This document shows, piece after piece, positions 40,292-49,778 of a DNA stretch of 64,000 bases. Position 1 is the first letter of the stretch; every line of letters begins with the position of its first letter. The translations under genes were made by a program, and so were the position numbers. The notes below the pieces were generated by a model, which ran no database searches, was not told the origin of the DNA, and saw only the letters and a list, made by a program, of their open reading frames with translations. Source of the stretch: Spirosoma linguale DSM 74 (lineage in GTDB: Bacteria; Bacteroidota; Bacteroidia; Cytophagales; Spirosomataceae); contig CP001769.1 in NCBI GenBank assembly GCA_000024525.1, positions 6,791,001 to 6,855,000 of the forward strand, written 5' to 3'.

Positions 40292-41086
40292 TTAGTTAAA
40301 AACGGCGTCCGCTTTCAGAAAACGAACGTTTCTCGATTGTGCTTCGGCATAAATCGGATTGGCAAGATAGCCAAGACCTGTTACATCCGACATGCAGTCG
40401 GTCACGATAACGAGTTTGGAGACAAGTTCCGGGGCAAAATCCAGCAGCTGCTTCAGGCTGTTGGCTACACAGTGCGACTTTGCTTCGCCCATCAGATAGA
40501 CCGTATCGAAACGAGCCAGATCTGTAATGAGCGCGGTATTAAGCTGCGTTTCGGGTACATTGGCATCCGGCACCTGCGCCCGAAAAATACCGAAGTGTTC
40601 CGACAGCGGATACAGTCCTTTTTGTACCGCTACGTAATCGAGGTCCCGCTTACGCGACCAATCCTTGAGCGCGTCGAGCAACGTATCGTGCAACGCTGCC
40701 CCACGCGAGCCAATCAAACAATGTTCGGGCCAGATAAAGTGGGCAAACTGACCGTCGGCTTCGAGCTTGTGAATGTAGTGGATCGCTTTTTCGGGTGAAA
40801 AGCGGGGAATCCATCGGCCCGCGTCGACCTCTTCGCCCGAAATACGGGTAAACGGGGCCGGGTGATTGCCCGACGCATCATGCCAGAAAAGCGGGTGCGC
40901 AATGTCGAGTACCTGATGGGTATCAAGCGTAACGACAATGTGGTCGATCTGATCGGCGTGGTTCCGGATCAGCGCCGACATGCGCTCAACATCCTGCTCT
41001 GCTCCCGGCACAAACAGCGCACCCTGCGGGTGGCAGAAATCGAACTGCGTATCAATTATCAGAAAGGCATTTCTCATGATTGGCAA
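40292..41086 (-). CDS. cysteine hydrolase of the isochorismatase/nicotinamidase family
   Basis: This 264-aa protein has the fold and triad of isochorismatase-like hydrolases: Asp in FLIIDTQFDFCHP, Lys in KGLYPLSEHFG and Cys in GEAKSHCVANSLKQ. The metal site DTHQVLDIAHPLFWHD, with the HxxD-like ligand of nicotinamidases, and LIGSRGAALH are present. Nicotinamidase (PncA-like) activity is a reasonable guess, though the FWH region differs from classic PncA. The alternative start at 41077 (MRNAFLIID) is equally plausible. It probably shares an operon with the LON-N gene. Confidence 0.75.
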   Translation of the reverse strand: MPIMRNAFLIIDTQFDFCHPQGALFVPGAEQDVERMSALIRNHADQIDHIVVTLDTHQVLDIAHPLFWHDASGNHPAPFTRISGEEVDAGRWIPRFSPEKAIHYIHKLEADGQFAHFIWPEHCLIGSRGAALHDTLLDALKDWSRKRDLDYVAVQKGLYPLSEHFGIFRAQVPDANVPETQLNTALITDLARFDTVYLMGEAKSHCVANSLKQLLDFAPELVSKLVIVTDCMSDVTGLGYLANPIYAEAQSRNVRFLKADAVFN

Positions 41087-41180
41087 AGGTATAGCGCACG
41101 CTAGTTTGTGACCAGATGCTGAAACCGAATTTTAATAGAAATAAATAATTGTTAATTAATTGATAAGTTTTAGACCGTCT

Positions 41181-41212
41181 TTGCTGGTATTTAAGGAAGA
41201 TGGTTAGTTTAG
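41181..41212 (+). promoter_or_regulatory. possible Bacteroidota-type promoter
   Basis: TTG at 41181-41183 is 21 bp upstream of TAGTTTAG at 41205-41212, close to the Bacteroidota -33 TTG and -7 TANNTTTG pattern. It lies 84 bp before the thioredoxin-fold gene start chosen here. Confidence 0.35.
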
Positions 41213-41295
41213 CGTTATAAATTACTGCCTTTGGGCGCATGATTTTTGCGTTCGCCTGTCTTGTTTGTACACCGTCATTTTTATTCTGTCAACGT

Positions 41296-42651
41296 ATGAA
41301 ATTACTCTATCCATTCCTGATTGTACTGGCGTTGCTGCCAGGCACTTTATCTGCTCAAGGCATCGTTTTTGAGACAGGCAGTTGGGCCGATGCCGTAAAG
41401 AAAGCCAAAAAAGAGAAAAAACTGCTGTTTCTTCACCTTGATAACCCCGGTTGTGGCGGTTGTGGCGAAGTGGCATCGGTAGCCTTCAGAAGCCCGCTGG
41501 TACGGGAGAAATTCGCCGTTCATTTTGTGAGCTTCCGAACAAACGGAACAACGGGTATCGGCAAAGAACTGGTTGAAAAACTACAGGTCGAGTGTACCCC
41601 TTCGTCGGTTTATCTGGACGCCGATGAAAATCCGCTGGCTCGCTATTGTGGTACCACCACGTTAGACCGGGCGTACCTCGAAAAAGCCGAAGAAGCACTT
41701 ACCCGAAATAAGGAACACCCGCTCAAAGCCATGACAGAAGCCTACACAAAAGGGGAGCGGTCATCGGCATTTATGCGGAATTACATTAACCGGTTGCGCG
41801 AATTGGGGTTATCGAACACAGAGCCGTTGGATGCGTATATACTCAGTCTGCCGCCCGATTCCCTGAATTCCGGGTCGTTACTTCGGTTTGTTTTTGAACA
41901 GGCACCGGTAGTAGGCAGTGTAGCTGATCGTATTTTTCGTCGGAACTATACGAGAACTGATAGTCTCTACAAAGCAGTGGGCTGGAATAAAGCCGTTGAG
42001 CTTAATGGGCAGATAACCAACAATTCGCTGCGAAAAGCAATCAAGGATCATAACATCAACTTAGCTACCCAAACCGCTGTTTTCAGACTAAGGACCTATC
42101 AAAACGACTATAAGAACGGGAGGGCAGCCCACGACTGGGTCTTAATGCGCTATTTTCGGGGTATTCAGGATACGCTTCAATACCTGCAAATGGCATCCAG
42201 CTATTTCGACAGGCAGTTCATGACCGCCCGGGTCGACTCCATTCAGAAACTGGACGAGCTGGATAGTCAGCGCCGGATGCGGGGCGAGTTTACTGGACCA
42301 AATGGACAGCTTATCCGCCCCACCGCTCCCGGCCAGATGGTTCAGGTGATGGCCTTTCCGAACACCCAGCGGTATGTGAGCGCACTCAATCAGGCTGCCT
42401 GGGAGTTTCAGGAATTAACGCGCGACCCGGTTTATCTCAACAAAGCTCTGAGCTGGTCGAAGCGAACGCTGGAGTACCGCGAAGATGGTAGCCTGCTGGA
42501 TACTTACGCGCATATTTTGTACTGGCTGGGCCGCAAAGAAGAGGCTCTGGAATGGCAGACGAAAGCCGTGAAAAAAGAAAAAGAACGTAACTCCCCAATG
42601 GTAGGGTCGCTCGAAGAATCGCTGAAAAAGATGAAAGCCGGGACATTGTAA
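41296..42651 (+). CDS. secreted thioredoxin-fold protein
   Basis: Starting at 41296 gives a 451-aa protein with a signal peptide (MKLLYPFLIVLALLPGTLSA). The thioredoxin-like domain (about residues 22-125) has the Cys motif GCGGCGEVASVAF where CxxC is expected and a YLDADENPLARYCG strand. The C-terminal 320 residues are helical, possibly TPR-like (AHILYWLGRKEEALEWQTKA). Proteins of this build work in the periplasm on disulfides or as chaperones; the role here is inference. An upstream in-frame Met at 41239 is less likely because the signal starts at the later Met. Confidence 0.72.
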   Translation: MKLLYPFLIVLALLPGTLSAQGIVFETGSWADAVKKAKKEKKLLFLHLDNPGCGGCGEVASVAFRSPLVREKFAVHFVSFRTNGTTGIGKELVEKLQVECTPSSVYLDADENPLARYCGTTTLDRAYLEKAEEALTRNKEHPLKAMTEAYTKGERSSAFMRNYINRLRELGLSNTEPLDAYILSLPPDSLNSGSLLRFVFEQAPVVGSVADRIFRRNYTRTDSLYKAVGWNKAVELNGQITNNSLRKAIKDHNINLATQTAVFRLRTYQNDYKNGRAAHDWVLMRYFRGIQDTLQYLQMASSYFDRQFMTARVDSIQKLDELDSQRRMRGEFTGPNGQLIRPTAPGQMVQVMAFPNTQRYVSALNQAAWEFQELTRDPVYLNKALSWSKRTLEYREDGSLLDTYAHILYWLGRKEEALEWQTKAVKKEKERNSPMVGSLEESLKKMKAGTL

Positions 42652-42719
42652 TAAAACCACATCGGTAGTTTCTAAAGGGGTAAGCCAAACAGCTTGCCCC
42701 TTTTTCGTTACTTTGATGT

Positions 42720-43550
42720 ATGAACTACATTGAACTCCAACTGCGCCTGTCGCCCGACTATACCGATATCCTCACCGCTGAACTCGCCGAACTGGGGTAC
42801 GAGTCATTTGTCGAAACCGACGAAGGGGTGAATGCGTACATTATAGAGCCTGATTTCAACGAGAACGCCATTCCTGAATTGATTGCGAAATACGCCGACC
42901 AAACTGCAATAGCCTACGAAGTCAATTCGTTAGAAAAGCGAAACTGGAACGCCGAGTGGGAGAGAGGTTATGAGCCGATAGAAGTTGCCGACCAGGTCCG
43001 GGTCCGGGCGTCCTTCCACGAGTCGGATGCCCGGTTTCGTTACGACATTGTCATTAACCCGAAAATGTCGTTTGGGACGGGCCACCACGAAACTACCGCC
43101 ATGATGATGGAACAGCAGCTTGGCTTCGATTTTTCGGGTAAGTCGGTGCTCGATGTGGGAAGTGGAACCGGCATTCTGGCGATTCTGGCTGCGAAGATGG
43201 GCGCTGAAAACGTACTGGCGTTTGATATTGAAGAGTGGGCCGTTGAGAACGCCCGCGAAAATGCCGAACTGAACAGTTGCCCGCAAGTCACGGTGTTTCA
43301 GGGGACGATTGCTGATGTCAACCCTACAAGTCAATATGAGATTGTGCTGGCCAATATCAACCGAAACGTTCTATTGGCCGAAATACCCACCTATACAAGC
43401 TTGTTAACACAAAACGGCCAGTTGGTCGTCAGTGGGTTTTATGAACACGATGCTGCCGATATTGAGCAAAAAGCCGCCGAGTCCGGACTGGCATTGACAA
43501 ACCGGCTAACAACGAATCAATGGACTTCTTTGTCATTTAATAAACGTTGA
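42720..43550 (+). CDS. prmA: ribosomal protein L11 methyltransferase
   Basis: This 276-aa SAM-dependent enzyme trimethylates L11 lysines. The SAM-binding motif is VLDVGSGTGILAILAAKMGA, then FDIEEWAVENARENAELN, with the NINRNVLL motif near 215 corresponding to the family N-P-P-Y-like site. The N-terminal L11-recognition segment (YIELQLRLSPDYTDILTAEL) is present. Length is typical of the short Bacteroidota form. The stop codon is inside the following 26-bp hairpin stem. Confidence 0.93.
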   Translation: MNYIELQLRLSPDYTDILTAELAELGYESFVETDEGVNAYIIEPDFNENAIPELIAKYADQTAIAYEVNSLEKRNWNAEWERGYEPIEVADQVRVRASFHESDARFRYDIVINPKMSFGTGHHETTAMMMEQQLGFDFSGKSVLDVGSGTGILAILAAKMGAENVLAFDIEEWAVENARENAELNSCPQVTVFQGTIADVNPTSQYEIVLANINRNVLLAEIPTYTSLLTQNGQLVVSGFYEHDAADIEQKAAESGLALTNRLTTNQWTSLSFNKR

Positions 43551-43606
43551 TGGGAACGTAAACCTATAAGGTTTCAGAGCCCTTATAGGTTTACGTTCCC
43601 ATCAAC
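43546..43606. terminator. 26-bp perfect hairpin spanning the prmA stop and the next start region
   Basis: The arms are 43546-43571 and 43581-43606 (GTTGATGGGAACGTAAACC... and complement), with a 9-nt loop. The arm starts within the last codon of prmA and ends 1-2 bp before the next ATG. It can terminate prmA and also bury the translation start of the downstream gene. Confidence 0.6.
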
Positions 43607-43607
43607 T

Positions 43608-46600
43608 ATGAGCAATATGAATCGGATACAGTACAGCTTTATTGTTGCTTTCCTGGGTATTACCACCTCCTTTGGGCAGGCGGTTCGGCTTTCGGATAAA
43701 CCCGATCAGTTTATGCCCGAGGTGCAAAAACTGATGGCTACGGGCGGGCCGGTGGCGGTGCGGGCGGGTACGAACCTGCAATCGCTCTGGTCGGAGAACA
43801 AACTGTCGGCGCAGCAACAGGAGCGCGTGATGGCACTCAGCCGGAAGATGAACCAGAAACGGCTTCCGGCAGCGACGCATTTTACGCCCTTCTTCGAGTC
43901 GGTCTATCTGGCTGCTCAACACCCGTCGGGCGGTAATGTCGATGGGATTCTCACCATTGCCGAAAAACTGTTCGACGCCAACGACCCCAAAACCTTCGCC
44001 CGAAGCCTCGAAACGACCCGCCGGTTTATGGAGCGTCAGGAGTTGTATGCCGGTTCGTATAACAAGCTTTACGCGCTGGGCGGCTCGTACCAGTTCCGGT
44101 ATGTCGACAATGTACAGATAGCCAACAAACCCGACGCCATCAAAACCCCCGCCGATTCGATTGCTGCCGCGAAAGCAGCTGCCGAACGGTCCCGCTTCGA
44201 CGGCTGGGACACGCCTGCTGTTGATTCGACCATGCCGCGCCAGCTGGGGCCGCAATACATTCCGCAGCGTCGGCCTATTCCGTCGGTTTCCGGGGCTGTA
44301 ATTAGCCTGAAAGATGTCTCGCTGGCCATGATTGCCAATGGCGATTCGGCCGTGCTGGCGAATACCAGTGGTGATCTAATGCTGAAAGACGGCACACTGG
44401 TAGGGCAGGGGGGCAAGTTCACCTGGGCCACCGCCGGTCGGCCGGACATTTTCGTGACCCTGAGCGACTACGCGCTCATCACCATGAATCCGCGCCTACA
44501 GGCCGATGATGTAACGCTGACCTACGGTAACAGCAAGCCCATTAAAGGTGTTTTTGAATATGTCAGCAAGAAGAAAGGCGGTCCTGTTACGTATCCGCGT
44601 TTTATGTCGTGGCAAAACGATGTTAAACTGCCCGATCTGGGGCCTGATATTGAGTACAGGGGCGGTCTGGCGCTGTCGGGCACGCAAATGGTAGGCGCTT
44701 CGGCCAGTGGGCAACCTGCTCAGATTACGGTGAAATACAACGGCAAACCGGCGTTTAAAGCCAGCAGCCGCCGGTTCGATTTTAACGTGAGCGATACGAC
44801 CTCCGCCGTAACGGCCGGTGGTCGGCCGGATTCAACGCAGGCTGGTCTGGCCTCGTCGGGTTTCAACACCACACCCGAACCGGCCAAGTCGCCAACGGGA
44901 AAATCACTTCCCATGATTTCGGCCAACTCGGCCTCGTTTATCGGGTATGTCGATACGGATTCCGTCTCGCACCCGTCAGTGAAGTTTCGGTATGATAAGA
45001 ATCAGAAGATCGCCTGGCTCGACCGCGAGCAGCGCACCGACTACGCCCGGGTTCCCTATGCCGATTCGTACCATAAATTTTACATCATGCCCGAAGTGGT
45101 GCGCTGGGATCTGCCGCGCCGGAAAGTGGATTTCTACCAGGTAGGTGCTAAACGCGAAATACCCGTTCGGTTCGAGTCGTTCGATTACTTCCATCCGCAG
45201 CGCTACGCCGACCTCACTGTCGATTACGGGTTTCACCCGCTGCAAATTGTAGCAAATTACATTTCAACTACGAAGCAGCAGTCTTTTCTGGATGATGACA
45301 TTACCCGCTTTGCTAAAAATGTAAATCCTACTGCCTTGCGTGGGGCGCTGGGCCGCATGGTGCTGGAAGGGTACATCGACCGGAACCCCAGTACACAAGA
45401 GATGCGCCTGAGCCGGAAAGGGTATCTGTACGTGCTGGCCTATACGCAGAAACGCGACTACGACAATTTTCAGGTACAATCGCTTTTCGCGTCGAACGAC
45501 AGCACCAAAAATGCAACGATCAATCTGGACGATAAAGTCCTGACTATTCGTGGCGTCAACCGGTTTACGCTGTCCGATTCGCTGAAGATTTTTGGCTATC
45601 CCTCCGATAAAACCCTGCGGATAGGCAAAAACCGGGCCTTTACCCTGAATGGGCAGGTGAAAGCTGGTAACTTGCGCTATGCCGGTCGTGATCTCAAATT
45701 CGACTATGAGAAGTTTGGAATGACGCTCAACAAAATTGACTCGATTACCTTCTCGTCGCAGAAACTGGCGGCTCAGGGGAAAGAGGGCGAAATTGGGGGC
45801 GATATTAAATACGAGAATCCGGGAATGGTTTATCTGGGCGGGGCCGATAACAAATCGGGCCGTATCGCAGGTAAAAAGACAACCCAGCGGCTTGTCATGC
45901 CCGAGGGAATGACCGTTTACTTCAACCAGCCCGTTCGTGGAAATACCACCTATAATCAGAAAGTATATTTCAAGATTCCGGCTATCGACAACGATAGCCT
46001 GGGCAAGGGAGACATCTCCTTCATGGGTACTTTTTACTCTGATGGTATTTTCCCTCCGTTCAAGGCCGAGCTGAAAACCATGCCCGATAATACCCTGGGC
46101 TTTGTCCATAAAGCACCGGCTGCGGGTTATCCGGTTTACAGTGGCAAGAAAGGAGCGGCTCCGTCGACGGTGAAGTTCACGGGCGAGCTGACGATGGATA
46201 AGAGCGGACTTCGGGCCGAAGGCATTCTGAATCACCTTACCGCCAGTCTGGATGCCAAGGGCATCCTGTTTATGACCGACTCGCTGCTGGCATCGGGGGA
46301 GAAAGGTGAAATTAAAGAAGGGCTGATTGGTAAGCCCGGGGGCGCGTCTGCCTATTTCCCGCAGGTACAGTTGAATAATTACAGTCTGAAGTGGTGGCCC
46401 AAAGCAGACAGCATGGTTATCACGACCCAGAAAAATAACTTCAACTTCTACAACGCCACCACCAATCTCGAAGGGGGACTCGCCTTACGATCGACGGGTT
46501 TGTTTGGCAATGGTACCCTGCGCCGGAAAGACTCAGAAGCCGTTTCGGGGAGCATCAAGTTCAACAAAGAAGGCTTTATTGCCAGCAACGCCCAGTTCAA

Positions 46601-48662
46601 GATCCTTCAGGATAAAGAAACACCCGGTACGCCCGTAGGCAAACCTGTTCTACTGGGTAACGGCATCGACGTCGATTTCAATCAGGCAAAAGGCATTGTC
46701 GGACTGGCTATTAACAAGCGCGAAAGTCTGGACGATACCGTAAGTGCCAGCATGGAATTCCCGTTTGCCGCCTACAAAACCAGCATCAACCGGGCGCAGT
46801 GGAACATCAATGCCAGAACGATAGCTATGAAAGGCGATGTGAAAACCTCTACGTTTACGGCCACGGCCGAAGAACAGGAAGGCCTTACCTTCAACGCTTC
46901 GGCCGGGCTGTATGATGTGGAAAAGCGAACGTTGAACATCAGCGGAGTGCCTTACGTGACCTCGGCCGACGCCCGCATTTATCCCGACAAAGGCCAGGTG
47001 GCTATCCGGCGTAACGGCGAAATGATGGCCCTCAAAAACGCCCGGCTCGAACTGGATACCATCAGCCGATTCCACCGGCTCAAGAACGGAAATATCCAGA
47101 TACTCTCCCGGACCAAATTTGCGGGCGATGCTACCTACCAGTTCGCGACGGCCAAAGGCGATACGGCCAATATCAAAATGGGAAGCTTTGAATTAAAAGA
47201 AGCTCCCGCCGGAGCCGTCACCAAGCCCGATTCGCCAACGCTGACCGCCGATACGAAGAAGGTCGGTCGGACAGCTACGCGCAGCAAACGAAATGCTGCG
47301 GCCAAACCCGTAACGACTTATTTCACCGTTGCCCGTGCTGAGGTTGAAGAGGAGGACAATCTGCAACTAGCCCCGAAAATGCTGTTTAAAGGAACCATAG
47401 CCATGCAGGCTCCCTCTCCTGATCTGGCAATGGATGGGTTTATCAAACCTGCGCTGAAAAAGCGGGCAGATTTAGTTGGCGGCTGGATTCCGTTTAAGGA
47501 AAAAGTGGAGGAACGGCTGGAAGTGAAGGTAGACAAAAACCTGAAAAACGAAGGTGGGCAGCAGCTGGTGGCCGGTATTCATTTCCGATTGGGGAACGCG
47601 GGGCTGTATCCAACCTTCCTCTCACCCAAAGAAGACTCGAAAGACGATGACCTGTTCACGGCAACGGGTATCATGCGCTACGACGAAAAGGATAAAGTAT
47701 ACCGGATAGCCTCCAAAGGCAGCGATTTGTCTGTCGAATCGCCATCGACAACAGACAGTACAGCCGCCGGAGCTGAAGACGATGTCGAAAATGCGTTTAC
47801 GTTCAACGATTCTCGTGGGCTGATGACCTTCAAAGGCAAGATGAACCTGATGAATTCGGCTCCTCATGAGTACCTGTTGTCGGCGGGTTCCGCGCGGGTT
47901 AATATTGACAGTGCTCAGTACCGGTTCAATACGCTGCTGGCCTTCGCTTTCCCCGTTCCCGACCCAATTACAGCGCTTATTTCGGATAAGCTGGTCAAGA
48001 CGAATCTGGAAGAGAAAAACGACGAAGCCGCCGACGACGACCTGAATCGGTTGTCGGATAAGCTAGTGCCCCTGATTGGTCAGCAGGCGGTGGATGCGTA
48101 CCGACTCAAGGCGCAGAATCAGCACGTACCACTTGGTCAGGCATCGCCTAAACTGAACGCCATGCTGGTGCTCGCCAATGCGAATCTGCGCTGGTCTACT
48201 AAATACAATACGTTCTACAGCGTAGGGAAACTGGGTGTGTCGAACATGATGGCTACCGACGTAAATGCCCAGATGGACGGCTTTATCGAGATTAGAAAGA
48301 CGGGCAACGGCGACGAAGCCAGTATTTACCTCGAATCGTCGCCCGATGTATGGGTATTTTACGACTACAAGCCGGGCAGTACGCCAACGGCTTTGGGGCA
48401 GCTCGCTATTGTGACCTCCGAACAGGATATTAACGATCGCTTATTGGCCGGGTCTAAAAACTCGGGAAAAGCCACAATTGAAGTCGTAGCGGCCACGGCC
48501 GACGAGAAAGCGCTGTTTGTGGACCGGTATCTTGATCAATACAAGACGAAAACCAAACCGGTGCCGAAACCAAAGCCGCAACCCGGCCAGAAAGTAGCGA
48601 AGGAAGAGAAGAAGAAAGACGAGAAGAAAAAAGACAAAGAGGCTGAAAAAGAAGGGTTTTAA
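43608..48662 (+). CDS. very large secreted protein of unknown function (1684 aa)
   Basis: It has an N-terminal signal peptide (about residues 4-24, IQYSFIVAFLGITTSFGQ). The following 1600 residues are rich in beta-strand-like segments with repeated phrases such as NINARTIAMKGDVKTSTFTA and FNASAGLYDVEKRTLNISGV, which recall the OstA/LptD-like or AsmA-like repeated-strand build. The last 45 residues are a Lys/Glu tail (KKDEKKKDKEAEKEGF at the end). I cannot assign a domain family. The start is either 43608 or the Met 9 bp downstream (43617), because the upstream hairpin ends at 43606. A large periplasmic or outer-membrane bridging role is inference. Confidence 0.75.
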   Translation: MSNMNRIQYSFIVAFLGITTSFGQAVRLSDKPDQFMPEVQKLMATGGPVAVRAGTNLQSLWSENKLSAQQQERVMALSRKMNQKRLPAATHFTPFFESVYLAAQHPSGGNVDGILTIAEKLFDANDPKTFARSLETTRRFMERQELYAGSYNKLYALGGSYQFRYVDNVQIANKPDAIKTPADSIAAAKAAAERSRFDGWDTPAVDSTMPRQLGPQYIPQRRPIPSVSGAVISLKDVSLAMIANGDSAVLANTSGDLMLKDGTLVGQGGKFTWATAGRPDIFVTLSDYALITMNPRLQADDVTLTYGNSKPIKGVFEYVSKKKGGPVTYPRFMSWQNDVKLPDLGPDIEYRGGLALSGTQMVGASASGQPAQITVKYNGKPAFKASSRRFDFNVSDTTSAVTAGGRPDSTQAGLASSGFNTTPEPAKSPTGKSLPMISANSASFIGYVDTDSVSHPSVKFRYDKNQKIAWLDREQRTDYARVPYADSYHKFYIMPEVVRWDLPRRKVDFYQVGAKREIPVRFESFDYFHPQRYADLTVDYGFHPLQIVANYISTTKQQSFLDDDITRFAKNVNPTALRGALGRMVLEGYIDRNPSTQEMRLSRKGYLYVLAYTQKRDYDNFQVQSLFASNDSTKNATINLDDKVLTIRGVNRFTLSDSLKIFGYPSDKTLRIGKNRAFTLNGQVKAGNLRYAGRDLKFDYEKFGMTLNKIDSITFSSQKLAAQGKEGEIGGDIKYENPGMVYLGGADNKSGRIAGKKTTQRLVMPEGMTVYFNQPVRGNTTYNQKVYFKIPAIDNDSLGKGDISFMGTFYSDGIFPPFKAELKTMPDNTLGFVHKAPAAGYPVYSGKKGAAPSTVKFTGELTMDKSGLRAEGILNHLTASLDAKGILFMTDSLLASGEKGEIKEGLIGKPGGASAYFPQVQLNNYSLKWWPKADSMVITTQKNNFNFYNATTNLEGGLALRSTGLFGNGTLRRKDSEAVSGSIKFNKEGFIASNAQFKILQDKETPGTPVGKPVLLGNGIDVDFNQAKGIVGLAINKRESLDDTVSASMEFPFAAYKTSINRAQWNINARTIAMKGDVKTSTFTATAEEQEGLTFNASAGLYDVEKRTLNISGVPYVTSADARIYPDKGQVAIRRNGEMMALKNARLELDTISRFHRLKNGNIQILSRTKFAGDATYQFATAKGDTANIKMGSFELKEAPAGAVTKPDSPTLTADTKKVGRTATRSKRNAAAKPVTTYFTVARAEVEEEDNLQLAPKMLFKGTIAMQAPSPDLAMDGFIKPALKKRADLVGGWIPFKEKVEERLEVKVDKNLKNEGGQQLVAGIHFRLGNAGLYPTFLSPKEDSKDDDLFTATGIMRYDEKDKVYRIASKGSDLSVESPSTTDSTAAGAEDDVENAFTFNDSRGLMTFKGKMNLMNSAPHEYLLSAGSARVNIDSAQYRFNTLLAFAFPVPDPITALISDKLVKTNLEEKNDEAADDDLNRLSDKLVPLIGQQAVDAYRLKAQNQHVPLGQASPKLNAMLVLANANLRWSTKYNTFYSVGKLGVSNMMATDVNAQMDGFIEIRKTGNGDEASIYLESSPDVWVFYDYKPGSTPTALGQLAIVTSEQDINDRLLAGSKNSGKATIEVVAATADEKALFVDRYLDQYKTKTKPVPKPKPQPGQKVAKEEKKKDEKKKDKEAEKEGF

Positions 48663-48664
48663 AC

Positions 48665-48733
48665 GTAGTACCGACCGTCCCGGTCGGGTGTGAAGCCAGC
48701 TATTTTACACCCGACCGGGACGGTCGGTATTAC
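48665..48733. repeat. long palindromic repeat, copy 1
   Basis: A near-perfect 27-bp inverted repeat with core CCGACCGTCCCGGTCGGGTG. The 48665-48691 arm pairs with 48707-48733, with a single G/T wobble near the base. It sits directly after the large secreted protein gene. Three further copies exist (49699, 58542, 60011). Confidence 0.75.
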
Positions 48734-48772
48734 ATAAAGGATTAGATACGAGAAGTACAAAGCTGATATTCC

Positions 48773-49699
48773 GTGAAAGCCCTCTGGCGCGACCTGCGCG
48801 ACCATCTCCGCACTGACTTTCGTCCTGATCTCTACATCGCCACCGCACTCTGGGCAGCACTACTCCTCGCCGTCAACTATTACTTCGACTTCGAAGACCG
48901 CTACATCGACGCGCATCAGGGAAAGCCGGTATGGCCGGTGCTGTATTTTTGCCTGTATGCGACGGCCTATTACATCAGCGTCTGGCTTTGGACCTACTTT
49001 CATAACCGACCCGACATCTGGCGTAACCGCGAGTTCTGGCTCCGAAGTGGAACCGCACTGATTTGTTACTCGATTTATGCCGGTTTTTACGCACATAGCA
49101 ACTGGAGCCGACAACTGTTCGATGGGCAGGTCTATGTGTTTGCCTATTATTGTCTGCACAACCTGCAGTCGGTGCTGACGATTGTGTTGCCGCTGTATCT
49201 GTTTTATACGTTTGCAGATCCTTACCGCTCAAACTTTTATGGAATAGCGCCTAAACGGAAGGGGCTTGTTCTATACGCTTCTCTGTTGGCCCTGATGATT
49301 CCGCTCATTACGCTGGCGTCGTTCCAACCCGATTTCCTGCAATCGTACCCAACCTACCACGATACCAACGCCAACGAATTTTTCGGGGTACCCGAGTGGA
49401 TAACCGCACTCGTCTACGAGCTTTGCTACGGGTGGGACTTCGTGCCGACAGAGCTGCTCTTCCGGGGCTTTCTGGTTATAGGTTTATCCCGCGTTCTGGG
49501 TAATGGAGCCGTTTTGCCGATGGTAGTCTGGTATTGTTGCATTCATTTCGGACGTCCGTTGGGCGAAGCGATATCGTCGCTATTCGGTGGCTATTTGCTG
49601 GGCGTTCTGGCGTTGAGCACGCGCAGTATATGGGGTGGGCTGCTCATTCACATCGGCATTGCATGGGGTATGGAAATTGCCGCATTTTTGCAACGTTAG
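48773..49699 (+). CDS. CPBP-type intramembrane protease-like protein
   Basis: This 308-aa membrane protein of about eight spans begins at GTG 48773, with no ATG in the correct place. The C-terminal half has the CPBP/Abi pattern: PTELLFRGFLVIGLSR for motif 1, where the first Glu of EExxxR is replaced by Thr, CIHFGRP for motif 2 and LIHIGIAWG for motif 3. Related proteases include Rce1-like enzymes and bacterial abortive-infection-type proteins. The changed motif 1 makes activity uncertain. Palindromic repeats flank it on both sides. Confidence 0.7.
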   Translation: MKALWRDLRDHLRTDFRPDLYIATALWAALLLAVNYYFDFEDRYIDAHQGKPVWPVLYFCLYATAYYISVWLWTYFHNRPDIWRNREFWLRSGTALICYSIYAGFYAHSNWSRQLFDGQVYVFAYYCLHNLQSVLTIVLPLYLFYTFADPYRSNFYGIAPKRKGLVLYASLLALMIPLITLASFQPDFLQSYPTYHDTNANEFFGVPEWITALVYELCYGWDFVPTELLFRGFLVIGLSRVLGNGAVLPMVVWYCCIHFGRPLGEAISSLFGGYLLGVLALSTRSIWGGLLIHIGIAWGMEIAAFLQR

Positions 49700-49767
49700 T
49701 AGTACCGACCGTCCCGGTCGGCCGTTTAGTAGCTAGTATTTCGCCCGACCGGGACGGTCGGCATTAT
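49699..49767. repeat. long palindromic repeat, copy 2
   Basis: The core CCGACCGTCCCGGTCGG (about 49705-49721) faces CCGACCGGGACGGTCGG (about 49745-49761), with a longer loop. The outer pairing is weaker than in copies 1 and 4. It starts at the stop of the CPBP gene and lies 12 bp before the GMC gene. Confidence 0.7.
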
Positions 49768-49778
49768 ATGCAAACAGT

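Noticed and set aside
45264..46235. 323-aa minus-strand open frame
   Set aside because: Antisense to the large secreted protein, without any recognisable motif or start context.
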